Origin: Kingdonia uniflora
Taxonomy: Eukaryota; Streptophyta; Magnoliopsida; Ranunculales; Circaeasteraceae
Assembly: GCA_014058105.1 (NCBI GenBank)
Contig: JACGCM010001664.1
Location: forward strand, 1,240,001 to 1,304,000
Direction: 5' to 3'
DNA length: 64,000 bases
Under the pieces are notes generated by a model that was given only the letters and a program-made list of their open reading frames with translations, had not been told where the DNA came from and ran no database searches. How positions within the stretch are numbered: position 1 is the stretch's first letter; each line of letters opens with the position of its first letter. This document shows, piece by piece, positions 23,800 through 35,155 of the stretch. Both the position numbers and the translations under genes were made by a program.

Positions 23800-24421
23800 T
23801 TAGAAAATGTACCTATATAACCTTTGTAGCCTTGGCATCCTACTTGGCATCCTATTTCCTGAGGGTAACACCTTTTGTAGTAGTTGAAGTAGCCCCGTAA
23901 GACTATTCTCGGTCCATCCGTTCTCCACCTTTAACTTATATAGCTCTAGAACAAACTTAAGTACACTAAAATTGCAGCCAGGATATAACTCAAACATAAC
24001 CTCCCACAAATTTGAATCAAACTTGATAGATCCAACATCTTCAGCACCTACCGGATTATGCACTATATTTGGCTCATCTTGAACGGATCCATCAATGTTA
24101 TCGCCAAGGTTGTGAAGTACAGAGTTATGGACCTCATGTGCATTATATATCATCATATCCTCACATCGAGGTGGAAAACTTGGGGATGGAATTGAAACCC
24201 CCTCAGGCGTTCCAACCTCTCCATGATAGTTCCAAAACCTCTATGTCATAAGGTATTGGAAGCCTTTGGTTTCCACAATTGTTACATGGACAAGAAATAG
24301 ATGATCGACCGGGAAGGTGCTCTCGCGCAAAGTTTAAGAATGACTCAATGCCATCCAAATAACGCTGGCAAAAGTGACAATGCTCTGTAAAAGAAAGAGA
24401 AATCCAGATCCTATCCATCAT
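23800..24421 (-). pseudogene. CACTA transposase N-terminus (transposase-associated domain)
   Basis: Begins MDRIWISLSFTEHCHFCQRY and includes the zinc-binding ISCPCNNCGNQRLP block of the domain found at the start of plant En/Spm transposases. The frame then shifts near 24200. The second part (24156-23800) has FDSNLWEVMFELYPGCNF and the KLKVENGWTENSLTGLLQLL block leading to the tnp2 domain, then is cut off before it. Neither CACTA terminal inverted repeat was found in the 3 kb on either side. Confidence 0.85.
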
Positions 24422-27400
24422 ATGTCCTCTATTTTGAACCTAAACATGGAAAAAAAATTCAAATGTATGAAATTAATAACAAAAATTTGATAGATTTTCC
24501 TATATATATTCGACAATTCGAAACTTGTAAAATATATTTATGAGAAACCCAATAACATTGATCATATCACAATGTATATACCCATAATTACAAATGAGGA
24601 ATTTAAGCAAGCTTTGTTAAATTCAGTTCAACCCTAGTTCTAAGCAAGAGAGTGGTGCAATGGAGATAACAACAAGAATCTAACCCTAACATGTAATTAT
24701 GTACCTAATTGATCATAATTTTCATTACAAATGCACTACAATCACGCAATTAGGTTGAATAAGCTGTCAAATTTAAGATCAAATTGGATGATTTGGAGGC
24801 GAATTATCATACCTTCGATCAATTTTGTTTTGAGACCAACGAGGTTCGTCACGGATAAGAGTGAGGTGTTTGTTGATTTTTTTCAAAAATAAAGAGAGAG
24901 TGAGAGAAGAAGAAAATGAAGAAAGAGCGTTTAATCTGAGAGAGATATGGGGGAGAGAGGGTAGATGAGGAAGAGAGGAGATATATGCAGACCCAAGTGC
25001 CTAAAAAATATTCTCTTCGACCGTTTGATTAATTAAGCCACCCCAATTTTTCCCGCATATAACCTATGCTGATATATTGACTTATGTATAGTACCTCTAT
25101 AATGTAGTTTATCATATCTTGTCGATATTGCACATAATAAGTGATATTTACACCGTATAACTAATATTATATATTTTTAATGAATTTAATTCAATTCAAT
25201 TTTTCATATTTTATAAAATATATGCCACATTTTTTGTTTCGTAATTATACATATAATTTAGAAAACACAAGTTTTCTCGAAGCCTCGTGCTCATATCTCT
25301 CATCAAAGGGTGTTATTCGATAATGTATGTCTAGTTGAGCCCCTGCTAACACAAGCGAGCATTGAAATAGTATAACAAATACAAGTATTAGTTGCATAGC
25401 TTTAAAGTGATAAAATTAATTATAAAATATTGATTATAAATAATATCATATATTTGGTCGATAAATTATTTGTATTTTATTTACTGGTGATAAACTGGGT
25501 AATACCCTATACTGAGCCTACAGTTTGACCTTTTAGTTAATAAACTCAAGTCAATGATGATATTTGAAATATGATATGCATATTTTTCTTATCATGATAA
25601 TTAATCAACTAAAAAATAAATATTGCAACTAGTTGTATTTTAGCCATACATATTATATGATAATTTTGATATTATTAAATTTTCTTACATTCGTAGATAT
25701 GTCAAAATAGGAGTATCATGTTTGAGAGAGAGGAAAATGAAAGATGAAAGTTCCAGGCTTTCAATTTTAAGGTAGAAAGGTTTTTTGAGGTATAACTGTA
25801 GATATTTTGAAAGAGAGGTTTTTCAGTCAAATGTGTTGTTTAATAGTGAATACTTTCTATGTGTAGTCTTTGTGTTAGAAATTAAGAGATCTATATGGAC
25901 ATTAAATTCTTCAAAAAGGACAAGTTAAAGGAGACATGAGAGAGAAAATATAGAACATGGGTGGTTAGGAATGATATTTTTAAATTTATCGTGATAAAAT
26001 GAGCAAGATATACATTTAATTTTCATTATAAAACTTTTGCGGATGTATGATTGAAAATCTGATCCCCTTTTAGTGAATTATTTATATCATATCTTGGCAT
26101 TATATTGTGAGTAAGTCAAATGTATCGTACAATATCTACACCGTATAATATATTTGTCTAAATATATCCAATAATAATACTGATTATTTCAAACAATTAA
26201 GGAAATTTATGGCTCTTATATTATTTTTTCTAATAATTTTTAATATACTGCCATTTGTCTAATAAGAATATTGCAAAACATCGTAGATATGATCTATATT
26301 TTTGCATATGAAATTGTAGATATATTTGGCCAGTATAAAAAATTCATCCTATACCTAAAAATTCATCTTATTTTGTGTATATGTATTTTAATTACAAAAT
26401 ATCTGAAATTGTTCTTTGCTCTGATGGTTGTTGGACATTATGCAGCAGGATGGCATTAGTTCTTTTTATAATCCAAAGGCAAATATGAAAAATCTTTTTT
26501 GGGCATATATTTGATTTGATCGAATAAGGTAAATAAAGTTACAAGAGAATAGGGAGACTATAGCTTGACCTCATAGAAAGAAAGAAAAAAATACATCATT
26601 TTCTTAAAGGCTGCCATAACATATTTAACCACAAGACATTCATGTCGGTCGCTCGATGGACAGATTAATATTATCTGAGAGCACAACAAAATCCCATCAC
26701 ACAGCTTCAGTTATCTGCTCAATGTTCTACCTAACGGCTCCACAAGTTTTTTTTAACGGTGAATAAAATAAATAAAGAAGGAAAAAATATGTACAGAATG
26801 GGGACAACTCACTCAATCTACAGATAGAAAGAAAGTGAGCCTGAACACCAGAGAATCACAAGCAAAAAATACAATACATCCACCAAAACAATAACTATAA
26901 TCAGCACTTCTCATGGAGATAATCAATTTACCACAAGAGAGGGGACTAGTTGCATAACAAAGAGGAACTGCATCACAGCTAGCCCTTCAAGCATCCAAAA
27001 ACCAGCCCTTCAAGTACAAAGTATATGCTAATCAAGGCAAAGCAAAGCTCAACTCCACAAAATTAACTTTCTCTAAACGCAAGAACTTGCAGCAAACTGC
27101 TTCCTACAAAAAGTTATGATAAAGTCAGGCACTCAAGGCCCAATTGCGGCGTACACAAGAGCTATCAAGGACTGAACTTGCAAGAGCGCCCATTTCAATC
27201 TGTAATAGGAAGAATGATTTCAGCAAGGATATATATTCAACAACACATAAAGAAATGGGAGTGTATCTTATAAGTGTAGACCTATACTGGACTTGCTTCA
27301 AAATGCTAAGGATGAGGCAATTGAAATATGGGAATGCATATTACCTGGCAAATAGCGGCAAAGTAGAAAGCTGCGCTTGGGAATACAACAAAGCCCCATC

Positions 27401-28780
27401 TGCTACACTTTAAATTTTATAGAATGCATGAAATCCCCTTTTATGACTTGTATATCTAAGAACTTCCCTCATTCACTGAACTATCCAACTCCCTATCACC
27501 AAGAAGACTTCTTGCATGTCATCGGCGCTATATTCAAGCCACGTGTACATGGAAGGCTGACATATCACCATCTCATGAACTACTTGTCATTTGTTGTAGT
27601 ACATTTTTTCCTACCTTTAAACAGATTTATTATTTATAAGAAGGCAAACTCTTTCACCAATTCTGTTACTATTTCTCATAGTTTAAGGTTAGGTATCACT
27701 TGCGGTTCACAGGAGTTCGTCTGGTTTTTGGAGCCAAAAGCGATACGAATTCATCGAACAGTTTCTGCCTCTTACTCAACCGCAAAAACTATCCCTATTA
27801 TTTGTCACAAACCGTCTGTGTGACTGCTGTCTTCTAAGGGTTTGATTGAAAACTGGTACACTAATCCTTGGGCATGGAGGAAATGATGGTACTCGTAACT
27901 CTTGTAGATGGTACTCTATTGTACTCAACTTGTGGAACAAACGATGGAAAATCGTCTGCGCGGCTACGGTAAACAAAAATATGTTATTTATTTACTTTAA
28001 CTTTAGCATTCTTTCAGACATCTATGTCATTTTAAACAGACTGTTGACATTTTTGTTATGCAACTTTCCCATTTATTCAGTCTTCTTTGTCATTTGTTCC
28101 AAAAATATCAAGTGCTTGAATATTAAAGTAAGTTTCTAGGCTGTGAGCTCCACAGGTAAGGCAACAGGTAAGACCGTAGGCTCCACTAGTTCCAATGTCA
28201 CTTCATAATTAATACTAAAAAATGTTTAAATCATAATAATATTATTATCACGCCACGTGTCCAATTTTAATCGTTCCTCGATCTACACGTGTCCTCACTA
28301 TTTCGAGATGTGTAAGGCATACCCTGTCACCATTACATGCATTTGTTATCATTTGTTGAAACCAATTTATCATGCGCTTAAACATCAGTTATATTGGTTC
28401 AAGCAGACTCTGTCACCATCAGTTTATTATTGGGCATTTGTTTACTATTTTTTAGGGCTAGGTAAAACGTGCGATTCACACGAGTTTATTTAGCTTTTGG
28501 CACAAAAAGCCATTCTAATTCCTCAAACACTTTCTTTCCGTACGACCACTGCAAAGACCGTAAAAATTGCTCCGTTTCTACAAATTCCGTTCTACAAATC
28601 GTGTGCGTGTGATTGACGAGCGTAAAAGCCATCCTAGTTGAACAAAACTTTTTCTCAAAAATCATTAGCAAATTATCTGTGTGTTTGTGTAGCTTTAGTG
28701 TTATATAAGTGGCAAATCATCTGTTTGACTACTACCTACTAGGTATTTGATCAAAGTCTATTTTTTCTTCTTCTTCAGCA
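24422..28780. other. AT-rich region, no gene recognised; diverged duplication at 27590-28560
   Basis: No open frame shows a known domain. Segments 27640-27770 and 28395-28550 are diverged direct repeats: CTTTCACCA/CTGTCACCA, GGTTCACAGGAGTT/GATTCACACGAGTT, then AATTCATCGAACAGTTTCT/AATTCCTCAAACACTTTCT. GTCATTTGTT words recur (27587, 28089, 28335). They are the inverted form of the ACAAATGAC words right of the DUF1985 remnant, consistent with opposite ends of one DNA element. Confidence 0.4.
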
Positions 28781-29765
28781 ATGAAGTCTGATATAGAAGT
28801 AAGTAAACAAGTTGACGAGGAGAACCAAACACAAGAGGGTAGAGCCAAGAAGGGCACCTCAAATGCTAAAAATTATACCTCTCGGTGTACAGGTTTTAGA
28901 CTTCACAAAATATTTGCAGCTCTGCCTGATGAGGAGAAGGGTGTTCTTCGTACCACCTGCTTTGCACCCTTACTGCTAATTGATCAAATAGCGACGATGT
29001 CGACGTTGGTTGTGGAAATATTCGATCGACATCTCGGTGATATGAAGTTCTAATTTGGGGAGACGATAATTCAGATGAAGTCCATTCATGTTTGTCAGAT
29101 TTTGGGGCTACGTGTCTCGCCTATTATAAATGATTTCTTATTTGCTGATCCTGAGCATATGGCAAATTTTAGAATGAGGCGATTCCCAAAGAATAAGAAT
29201 ACATATGGGTTGAAGGAAATTGATGATGCTTTAAAACAGGCAAAATTGGAAAGACATCAGGGTAAGACTCTAATTTGTCATTTGTGTTGTATTCTTTATC
29301 ATCGTCCTTCGTTGTATTTCTCTCCCCTCCAATATTTGTATTTTATTCACCATTTTTGGCTAAGGTTCTTATTATTATATTGTGTTATTTCATTTTACAG
29401 AAGATGTTCTTCGATTAAATTTATTAAAAATTATACTATATTTTCTCCTCCTGAACAAGGGGAGAAACGTTTGGGTGAAGTATGTAGATCTGGTAGATGA
29501 TCTACAACAGTTCAACATATTCCCCTGGGGTGAGAAGTCTATAATTTCTTGTGGAGGCAAATTATGGAGTTTGCCAAATATCGATATGCCACTGATAAAA
29601 AATCGGATAAAACTTTATCACTCCACGGATGTACCTGGGTGTTGATGATATGGACTTTCCTTTCAATTCTCAGTCTGAAGTTTCCAAGAATTGAGGAATT
29701 CATATATTTGTTCCCTAAGATACAGGGATGGAGGATGACATCCTTTAAGCGTCACCAAATTGTGA
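28781..29765 (+). pseudogene. DUF1985-type gene remnant (Ulp1-MULE associated)
   Basis: The ATG at 28781 opens a frame with SRCTGFRLHKIFAALPDEEK and HVCQILGLRVSPIINDF. A TAA at 29051-29053 interrupts it. A clean 139-nt intron (29262-29400, GT...AG) joins it to exon 2: DVLRLNLLKIILYFLLLNKG, VDDLQQFNIFPWGEK. After a frameshift near 29545 the DUF1985 core follows (LHGCTWVLMIWTFLSI). This domain usually heads proteins carrying a C-terminal Ulp1-like SUMO protease, spread inside Mutator-like elements. No Ulp1 catalytic domain follows; the sequence runs into repeats at about 29765. Confidence 0.7.
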
Positions 29766-29840
29766 CGTTTAAAATGTTTTTTGTTAACCCCGATTTACTA
29801 GTAATAGCTATGAAGCCCTCTGGACTGACATGCGCAAGAT

Positions 29841-29939
29841 CATTTGTATTGTTCAAAGAACCAAATGTACAAAGAACACAATACAAATGGTCAAAGAACC
29901 TTTGTATTATGTTTGTATCATTTGCAAACATAATACAAA
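29841..29939. repeat. Two adjacent hairpins
   Basis: CATTTGTATTGTTC at 29841 is inverted at 29874-29889. TTTGTATTATGTTTG at 29901-29915 is exactly inverted at 29925-29939 across a 9-nt loop. Both arms contain the ATTTGTATT word used in the flanking repeats. Confidence 0.8.
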
Positions 29940-29944
29940 TGTTT

Positions 29945-30690
29945 AAAGAACCAAATAAATCATAAATAGTTAACAAATGACAAATTATTGATAAGTAATT
30001 TTTTTGAGTTCAAATGAAGACTACTATCATACAAGCATATTACAATTGCTCAAAGAACCAAATAGACCATAGATAGTTAGCAAATGACAAATCATTGGCA
30101 ACAAATGACAAATATAGGCCAACAAATGACAAATTATTGATACCAAATTTTTTTGAGTTCAAATGAAGTCTACTATCATACAAACACAATACAAATGTTC
30201 AAATAACCAAATAGACCATAGATAGTTAACAAATGATAAATCATTGGTAACAAATGACAAATATAGGCCAACAAATGGAAAATTATTGATAACTAATTTC
30301 TTGCCAAATTTTTATGTAAGAGAGAGAAGATTTGTATTCAAAATTGGGACCCACAATGTTCCTTTATTCGAGAGAAAAAAGAAAGGGAGAGAAGAAATAT
30401 TTATAGGGAAGCCACAAAAGTAGTATGAACATACCACTCTCCAAGTACGGTTTTCTACTTAATTATGTAAAAATTGTAACATATTAGAGATGCTCTTACA
30501 AATGACAAATCATGGATACTAAATGACAAATCATAATAAACAAATGAACAAATTATTTATAACAAATGCCAAATCTTTTATTATAAATGACAAATCTATA
30601 AAACAAATAATATATAACGAATGATATATCATAGATAACAAATGACAAATATCAGAAATCAAATGCCAAATCATACATAAGAAATGAAAA
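29945..30690. repeat. CAAATGACAAAT-rich tandem repeats
   Basis: Three units starting near 29945, 30052 and 30200 share AAAGAACCAAATA, ATAGTTAACAAATGACAAAT and TTTTTTTGAGTTCAAATGAAG. The period is 149 bp, and 107 bp where about 42 bp are lost. Further AACAAATGACAAAT words continue from 30500 to 30690. An unrelated GA-rich segment (30310-30490) separates the two parts. Likely the subterminal region of the DNA element carrying the DUF1985 remnant. Confidence 0.65.
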
Positions 30691-30904
30691 ATTAATAATA
30701 ATCCAACTATAGAGACTAGCCATAAATAAGAAATGTCAAATCTCTGATTAAGGGTTAATTAGCTTTTAGACCCGAAATAATAACCACGAAAAGATTTATC
30801 ATTCAGCATTCAACATCAACATTCAAAAGATTCAAAACTAAATAATTTACATTCAACATTCAACACTATCATTCATCAACATTCATCATCATAAACCCCC
30901 AAAA

Positions 30905-31400
30905 TAAGCCACAAAAAATGTATGCTTCATGGTTTCTTCCCAACCAATTTCCCTCCAAAAAGCCAAAACTAAAATAACCAATTTCACAGACGGATCCGCA
31001 GGACCTAATTGTTCAGGCATTGGTATTGTCTTGGTAACACCCACTAATGACCGCATAGAGAAAGCTGTGAAACTAGCCTTCGAATGTTCTAATAATGAAG
31101 TAAAGTATAAAGCCTTGATCCACGGCCTCGACCTCGCACTCGACCTTGGCATTCCCAAACTTGTAGTATTTACAGATTCCCAACTTGTTCAGAGATATTA
31201 CACAGGAGAAACCAAGCTAACGGTCGCATGGCTGACTACGTTCTCATTGTGCAACAACGCATGGACCGGTTCCCCAAAAAATCCATAATTACACATTACC
31301 CTCGAGGAGAAAATAGACATGCAGATGCCCTCACCTACATAGCAGCTATGATCGCCCAATCAGAATCTTGGACACTCCGTATCGAAGTACTCGAACGCCC
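30905..31400 (+). pseudogene. Archaeal-type RNase H of a Tat-lineage retrotransposon (copy A)
   Basis: FTDGSAGPNCSGIGIVLVTP carries the first Asp, FECSNNEVKYKALIHGLDLA the Glu, VFTDSQLVQRYYTGE the second Asp, and after a frameshift near 31225 GENRHADALTYIA the closing residues. An additional RNase H placed between the normal RNase H and integrase is the hallmark of the Tat lineage (Ogre, Retand, TatI-III). No RT precedes it in this copy. Confidence 0.85.
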
Positions 31401-32590
31401 AAGTATCGACCAGATGGAAATCAATACCATCAATACTGGGGGCGAGAGTCGCGATCCAGACGATTGGCGAACACCGTTTCTTCATTACCTCCACAACGCC
31501 ACCCTCCCAGATGCTCTCAAAGCCAAACGGTCCTTGCTAGAAAATTGCCGTAGATATGCTATTCACAAAAACCAACTATATCAAAAATCCCCAAATGGCA
31601 TCCTCCTTCGATGCATATCCCAAGCCGAAGCTTCTCAAACCTTAGCCAAACTTCACGAAGGGACCGTCGGTGCTCATACTGCTGGTCATTCTATGGCCCA
31701 TCGAGCTGTTACCCCAGGATTATTTTGGCCCGGTATGAAAAAGCAAGCTTCCGACTAGGCAAAACATTGCGACAAATGCCAGCGTCATACTCATGATATC
31801 CATAGCCCCTCTCAAGACCTCCACTTCAGTCAAGTTTCTTGGCCATTCGAAATATGGGCCATCAATCTCATTGGACCCTTCCCAAAAGCTTCAGGAATTA
31901 AAGAAAACATCCTCGTCGCAACCGATTACTTCACAAAATGGGTCGAAGCGGTACCTCTATGCCGAACATGAGAAGAATAAGATATCAAATTTTTATAGGA
32001 AAACATCATCACTCGCTTCGACTGTCCCTATATGATTCGATGTGATAATGGTTCCCAATTCGTTGGCAGTAAAGTCAGAAACATCCTCCAAAAACACAAC
32101 ATCATCCTCTCACCCTTCACACCATACTATCCCCAGGGCAATGGTCAAGTCGAAGCAATTAACAAAACCATCATCGATGGTCTTAAGAAAAGAGTCGATG
32201 CAAAGAAAAGGCGATGGGTTCAAGAGTTACAAAGCGTCTTCTAGGCCTATCGCACAACCCCAAGGAAATCTACAGGATGCACCCCCTTCCTCCTAACATA
32301 TGGAACCGAAGCTGTATTACCAACCCAATTTGAAGTACCCACTTGAGACCCTAACCTCCCAGATGAAGATAATAGGTTCAAACTTGCTTGGAACATGTTA
32401 TGGATTTATAACATCAGAGATCGAGCTATCACCAACCTTGGCCGGTACCACACATCACTTCAGAAATCTTACCACAAAAGAGTTCGACCACGGAATTTCA
32501 ATATTGGAGATCTGGTACTTCGACGTGTCAATCAATCTTCGAGACCTCGAAAAGTTATCAAACAAACTTTCCAACATCCCAGGTGTAACT
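31401..32590 (+). pseudogene. Tat-lineage integrase (copy A)
   Basis: The zinc module reads LHEGTVGAHTAGHS then CDKCQRHTH. The core has INLIGPFPKASG, where the first catalytic Asp is Asn, then MIRCDNGSQFVGSKV with the second Asp, and YYPQGNGQVEAINK with the Glu. [20 protein letters not shown] and RPRNFNIGDLVLRRVNQS follow. Stops interrupt it (TAG at 31756, near 31970, 31996 and 32242). At about 32560 the C-terminus is cut and joined directly to LTR-like sequence. Confidence 0.9.
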
Positions 32591-32703
32591 GATTCATCGG
32601 TACATGCATTTAAACGTCGTTCCTGAAGACTCCTAGTCGAGCATACCTCCAGCGTCGATCATTTGATCATCATTACCTTCGAGTATATTATTATACATCA
32701 CGC

Positions 32704-33075
32704 CTATAAAAGTAATCGTCTACATTCGCCTACACTACAAGTCAGAAATAGTAATACAGAAGGTCCAACTTCAGTGGCTGAGTTCTGTTCCTCGATGATC
32801 TCCTCCACACAGACAAGGCTGTCGGCCAGAGCTATCAGAAAGAGATAGCGCCTCTCAACGGTCGTAAAAAGGAACCTTAGCTGGTCCCACAGATAGGAAT
32901 AAGAATCACCATTAAAGAACATTTCAGGTCCTACCCCCATAAGCTCAGGCATGTCCCAATTCAGGTCATGCTGCCCAAATAACTTCATATGCAGTTCCGC
33001 CATCTTTGGCCCCACACGACGGTCACGAGCAAACCCCATCCTCTTCAGGCAACGCGTGTTTGGCGTGGTATCCAT
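32704..33075 (-). CDS. Antisense ORF in the Tat LTR-like segment (copy A)
   Basis: A 123-codon frame, ATG complementary to 33075-33073. Central part: KRMGFARDRRVGPKMAELHM, LFGQHDLNWDMPELMGVGP, FFNGDSYSYLWDQLRF, RRYLFLIALADSLVCVEEII. Copy B (42310-41973) keeps the same product with largely conservative changes (RDRRVG, FGQHDLNWDMP and YLFLIALA unchanged) apart from one frameshift. No known family recognised. It may be an exon of the antisense transcript unit that also holds the 37.7-39.9 kb ORF. Confidence 0.45.
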   Translation of the reverse strand: MDTTPNTRCLKRMGFARDRRVGPKMAELHMKLFGQHDLNWDMPELMGVGPEMFFNGDSYSYLWDQLRFLFTTVERRYLFLIALADSLVCVEEIIEEQNSATEVGPSVLLFLTCSVGECRRLLL

Positions 33076-33739
33076 TCAAATGCTCAAAATCAGAAGAAAG
33101 AAGCAGAAGAATACTGTAAATGGAAGATGATACATCACCCCTATACAATAACCCATATTTATGGCCTTCACTTCATTTATTACCCTATAACCACCTACAT
33201 CTCTTAAAAACCCTTTTTTATCGCCTACCCGGAAACCAAGAGTCAAACAGCTCAAATTCCAAGACCAAACAGCTTTCTCAGCGAACACCTCTCCACTAGG
33301 CTTTGAGACCTTCGCTGAGATGGGGCAAATGTAGTAGCCTACTCGTAGCCTTCGACAGTCAGTTGAAGCCCACTTCACAGCCTGCTCGAATGTATCAAAG
33401 CCCACTCAATATCTAAAACAGACTCCCCAGAGATCTCCAGAAGACGAAGCTTCGACATCAGACAAAGCTTCGAGAACAGATTAACGTACCACAGCAAAAA
33501 TCCTTCGACCTCAGTAGTACACGACCGAAGAAAGATAAGACAGACAATTACCTCAGACGGTGTATTGATTATCCCGTGTAGCTACAGTGACAGGTCCACC
33601 TACCACGCCGTTCAGAGACATCATCAATAAATATTGCAATGACAGTACTGACATAACTGACGCTCATAACTCGCCGGGATTTCCTGACAGTAATCATGTA
33701 AACCTGATCCACCCTTGGTGACTCAGCTCCCTTTATCTC

Positions 33740-33747
33740 TATAAATA
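33740..33747 (+). promoter_or_regulatory. TATA box of the Tat LTR
   Basis: TATAAATA sits inside the near-palindrome CTCTATAAATAGAG and is followed by a purine-rich GAGAAGGGAAACCAAGGAGG. This is a typical plant Pol II core promoter layout inside an LTR, with transcription expected about 30 nt downstream on the plus strand. Confidence 0.6.
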
Positions 33748-33790
33748 GAGGAGAAGGGAAACCAAGGAGGGGTTGTCACTGTTTCTCTAA

Positions 33791-34499
33791 ACAGGTGATC
33801 AAACAACTAATAGCTTTGGAGTTGTTCTGACCAGGAAATGCTCTAGTGTTAAAAACATAAACAGAAATATAGAAGCAACTGAAAATAATTGTATGAAGAC
33901 CTGAGTAATGGACAATGCCAAAGATAGATATCATATCTCTTGTGTTCTGTCTGCATAATTTGCATATGGTGAGTAATCTCCCCCTTTTCCCTCAAATGCA
34001 GATGTTAGCAAGTACGAACAACTAATCTTCATCTGAAATGTAAGTATGGGAAGAGTTGTCTGACTGATATGTGCACATCCAGATATCACTCAAAGGAAGT
34101 TCTTCCAAATGTCTCTGGTTCTGAGATATGTAAAGTGGCACATAAACCACCTCCGATAATGTTTCTCCAAAGTGATGCCAATAGTCAATAGGGACAAATT
34201 CAGGGTTATTTGCTTTCAAGAGTATGGGATTTTTCCCATTCACGTTTTTGATGTACTTATCGCTCTTGAAATTCCTCCAAAATGTTGCCAATCTATCCCT
34301 CAAATACATCTCGGAAACATGCAGAAAATAAAACCCCTTCTGCACATTGATTGAATCATAATGACATTAACAAATAACTTTAGAAGACTTGAACAACAAC
34401 ACAAAATTTAATCAAATACTAAGTTTATTTAAACATAGTTAATATTACCTCCAAACCTTTTATTACGTTTTTTATGTCTTCATCAGGAATGTTAGTAAT
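33791..34499 (-). pseudogene. Separator between Tat copies, with a Transposase_24-like fragment
   Basis: The minus frame 34345-34022 reads MYLRDRLATFWRNFKSDKYI, then FVPIDYWHHFGETLS and SQNQRHLEELP. The order R-L-x-x-F-W-R-x-F-K, P-x-D-Y-W, then an N-x-x-N/H-like block resembles the Ptta/En/Spm accessory domain (Transposase_24) of CACTA elements. No other part of such an element is here. The remaining 230 bp left of it are unassigned. Confidence 0.4.
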
Positions 34500-35155
34500 C
34501 TTTGAATATGACGGGCAGGATAGCCGCCCTCAATCGTTTTATTTATAAATCCTCAGATCGATGTGCCCATAAAGCAAAAAGAAAAACAATCCCGAGATCG
34601 ACTGGACCCCTGAGTGCGACCAAGCCTTCCTTGAACTCAAAACTTATCTTGGCCGTCTACCAATCATCAGCATACCTATCGAAGGAGAAATACTCTCTTT
34701 GTACCTTGCTGGCATAGAAACTTCTCTCAGTTCAGTGCACATTCGACTTGATTTCAACACTGAAAAACCTGTATATTTCATCAGCAAAACCCTAACCCTC
34801 GTAGAAACTCGATATTCAAAACTCGAGCGTTTACTCCTCACACTTGTTTATTCAGCCCGTAAGCTCAAACCATATTTTCAGGCTCATCCCATCCGTGTTA
34901 TTACCAGTTATCACTTTTGAGAAGTACTCAGCAAAAAAGAAAAATCCAGACGAGTGCAACAGCGGTCCGTATATCTTGGCGAACACGACATTACCTTCGA
35001 GAAGCAAATATCCCCAAAAGGCCAAACAGTAGCAGACTTTCTAGCTGACTTCCCGGTCGAAGATATTGATTGGAAAGAACATGAAGACGATTTATTATAA
35101 GAACAGCCCAAAATAGTAGATCCCTGGGACCGTCTCACTGGTTGACATTTATTCA
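34500..35155 (+). pseudogene. RT end and first RNase H of the Tat element (copy B)
   Basis: Starts in the RT thumb (MTGRIAALNRFIYKSSDRC). It shifts frame to WTPECDQAFLELKTYLG and the RNase H: KPVYFISKTLTLVETRYSKL, RLLLTLVYSARKLKPYFQAH. GQTVADFLADFPVED then marks the end of the first RNase H. The frame reaches HLFTNG, the first residues of the second RNase H, and jumps at 35155-35162 into integrase, so the additional RNase H is deleted. Confidence 0.88.

Larger units (their letters stand above)
32585..33790 (+). repeat. LTR-like segment of the Tat element (copy A)
   Basis: From GTAACTGATTCATCGG at 32584 the sequence matches 41585 onward in copy B for about 800 bp. It continues another 500 bp that copy B lacks. 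A TATA box lies at 33740. This is the pattern expected of an LTR, with U3 then promoter. Exact TG...CA ends could not be fixed because both copies are truncated. Confidence 0.6.

Noticed and set aside
27144..27823. Plus-strand frames of 89 and 148 codons
   Set aside because: They show no recognisable domain or splice signals. The second overlaps a diverged repeat also present at 28.4 kb.
30310..30495. Possible MITE ending in TTAGAGATGCTCTTA
   Set aside because: The end resembles a common plant MITE terminus, but no matching inverted end or target duplication was found.
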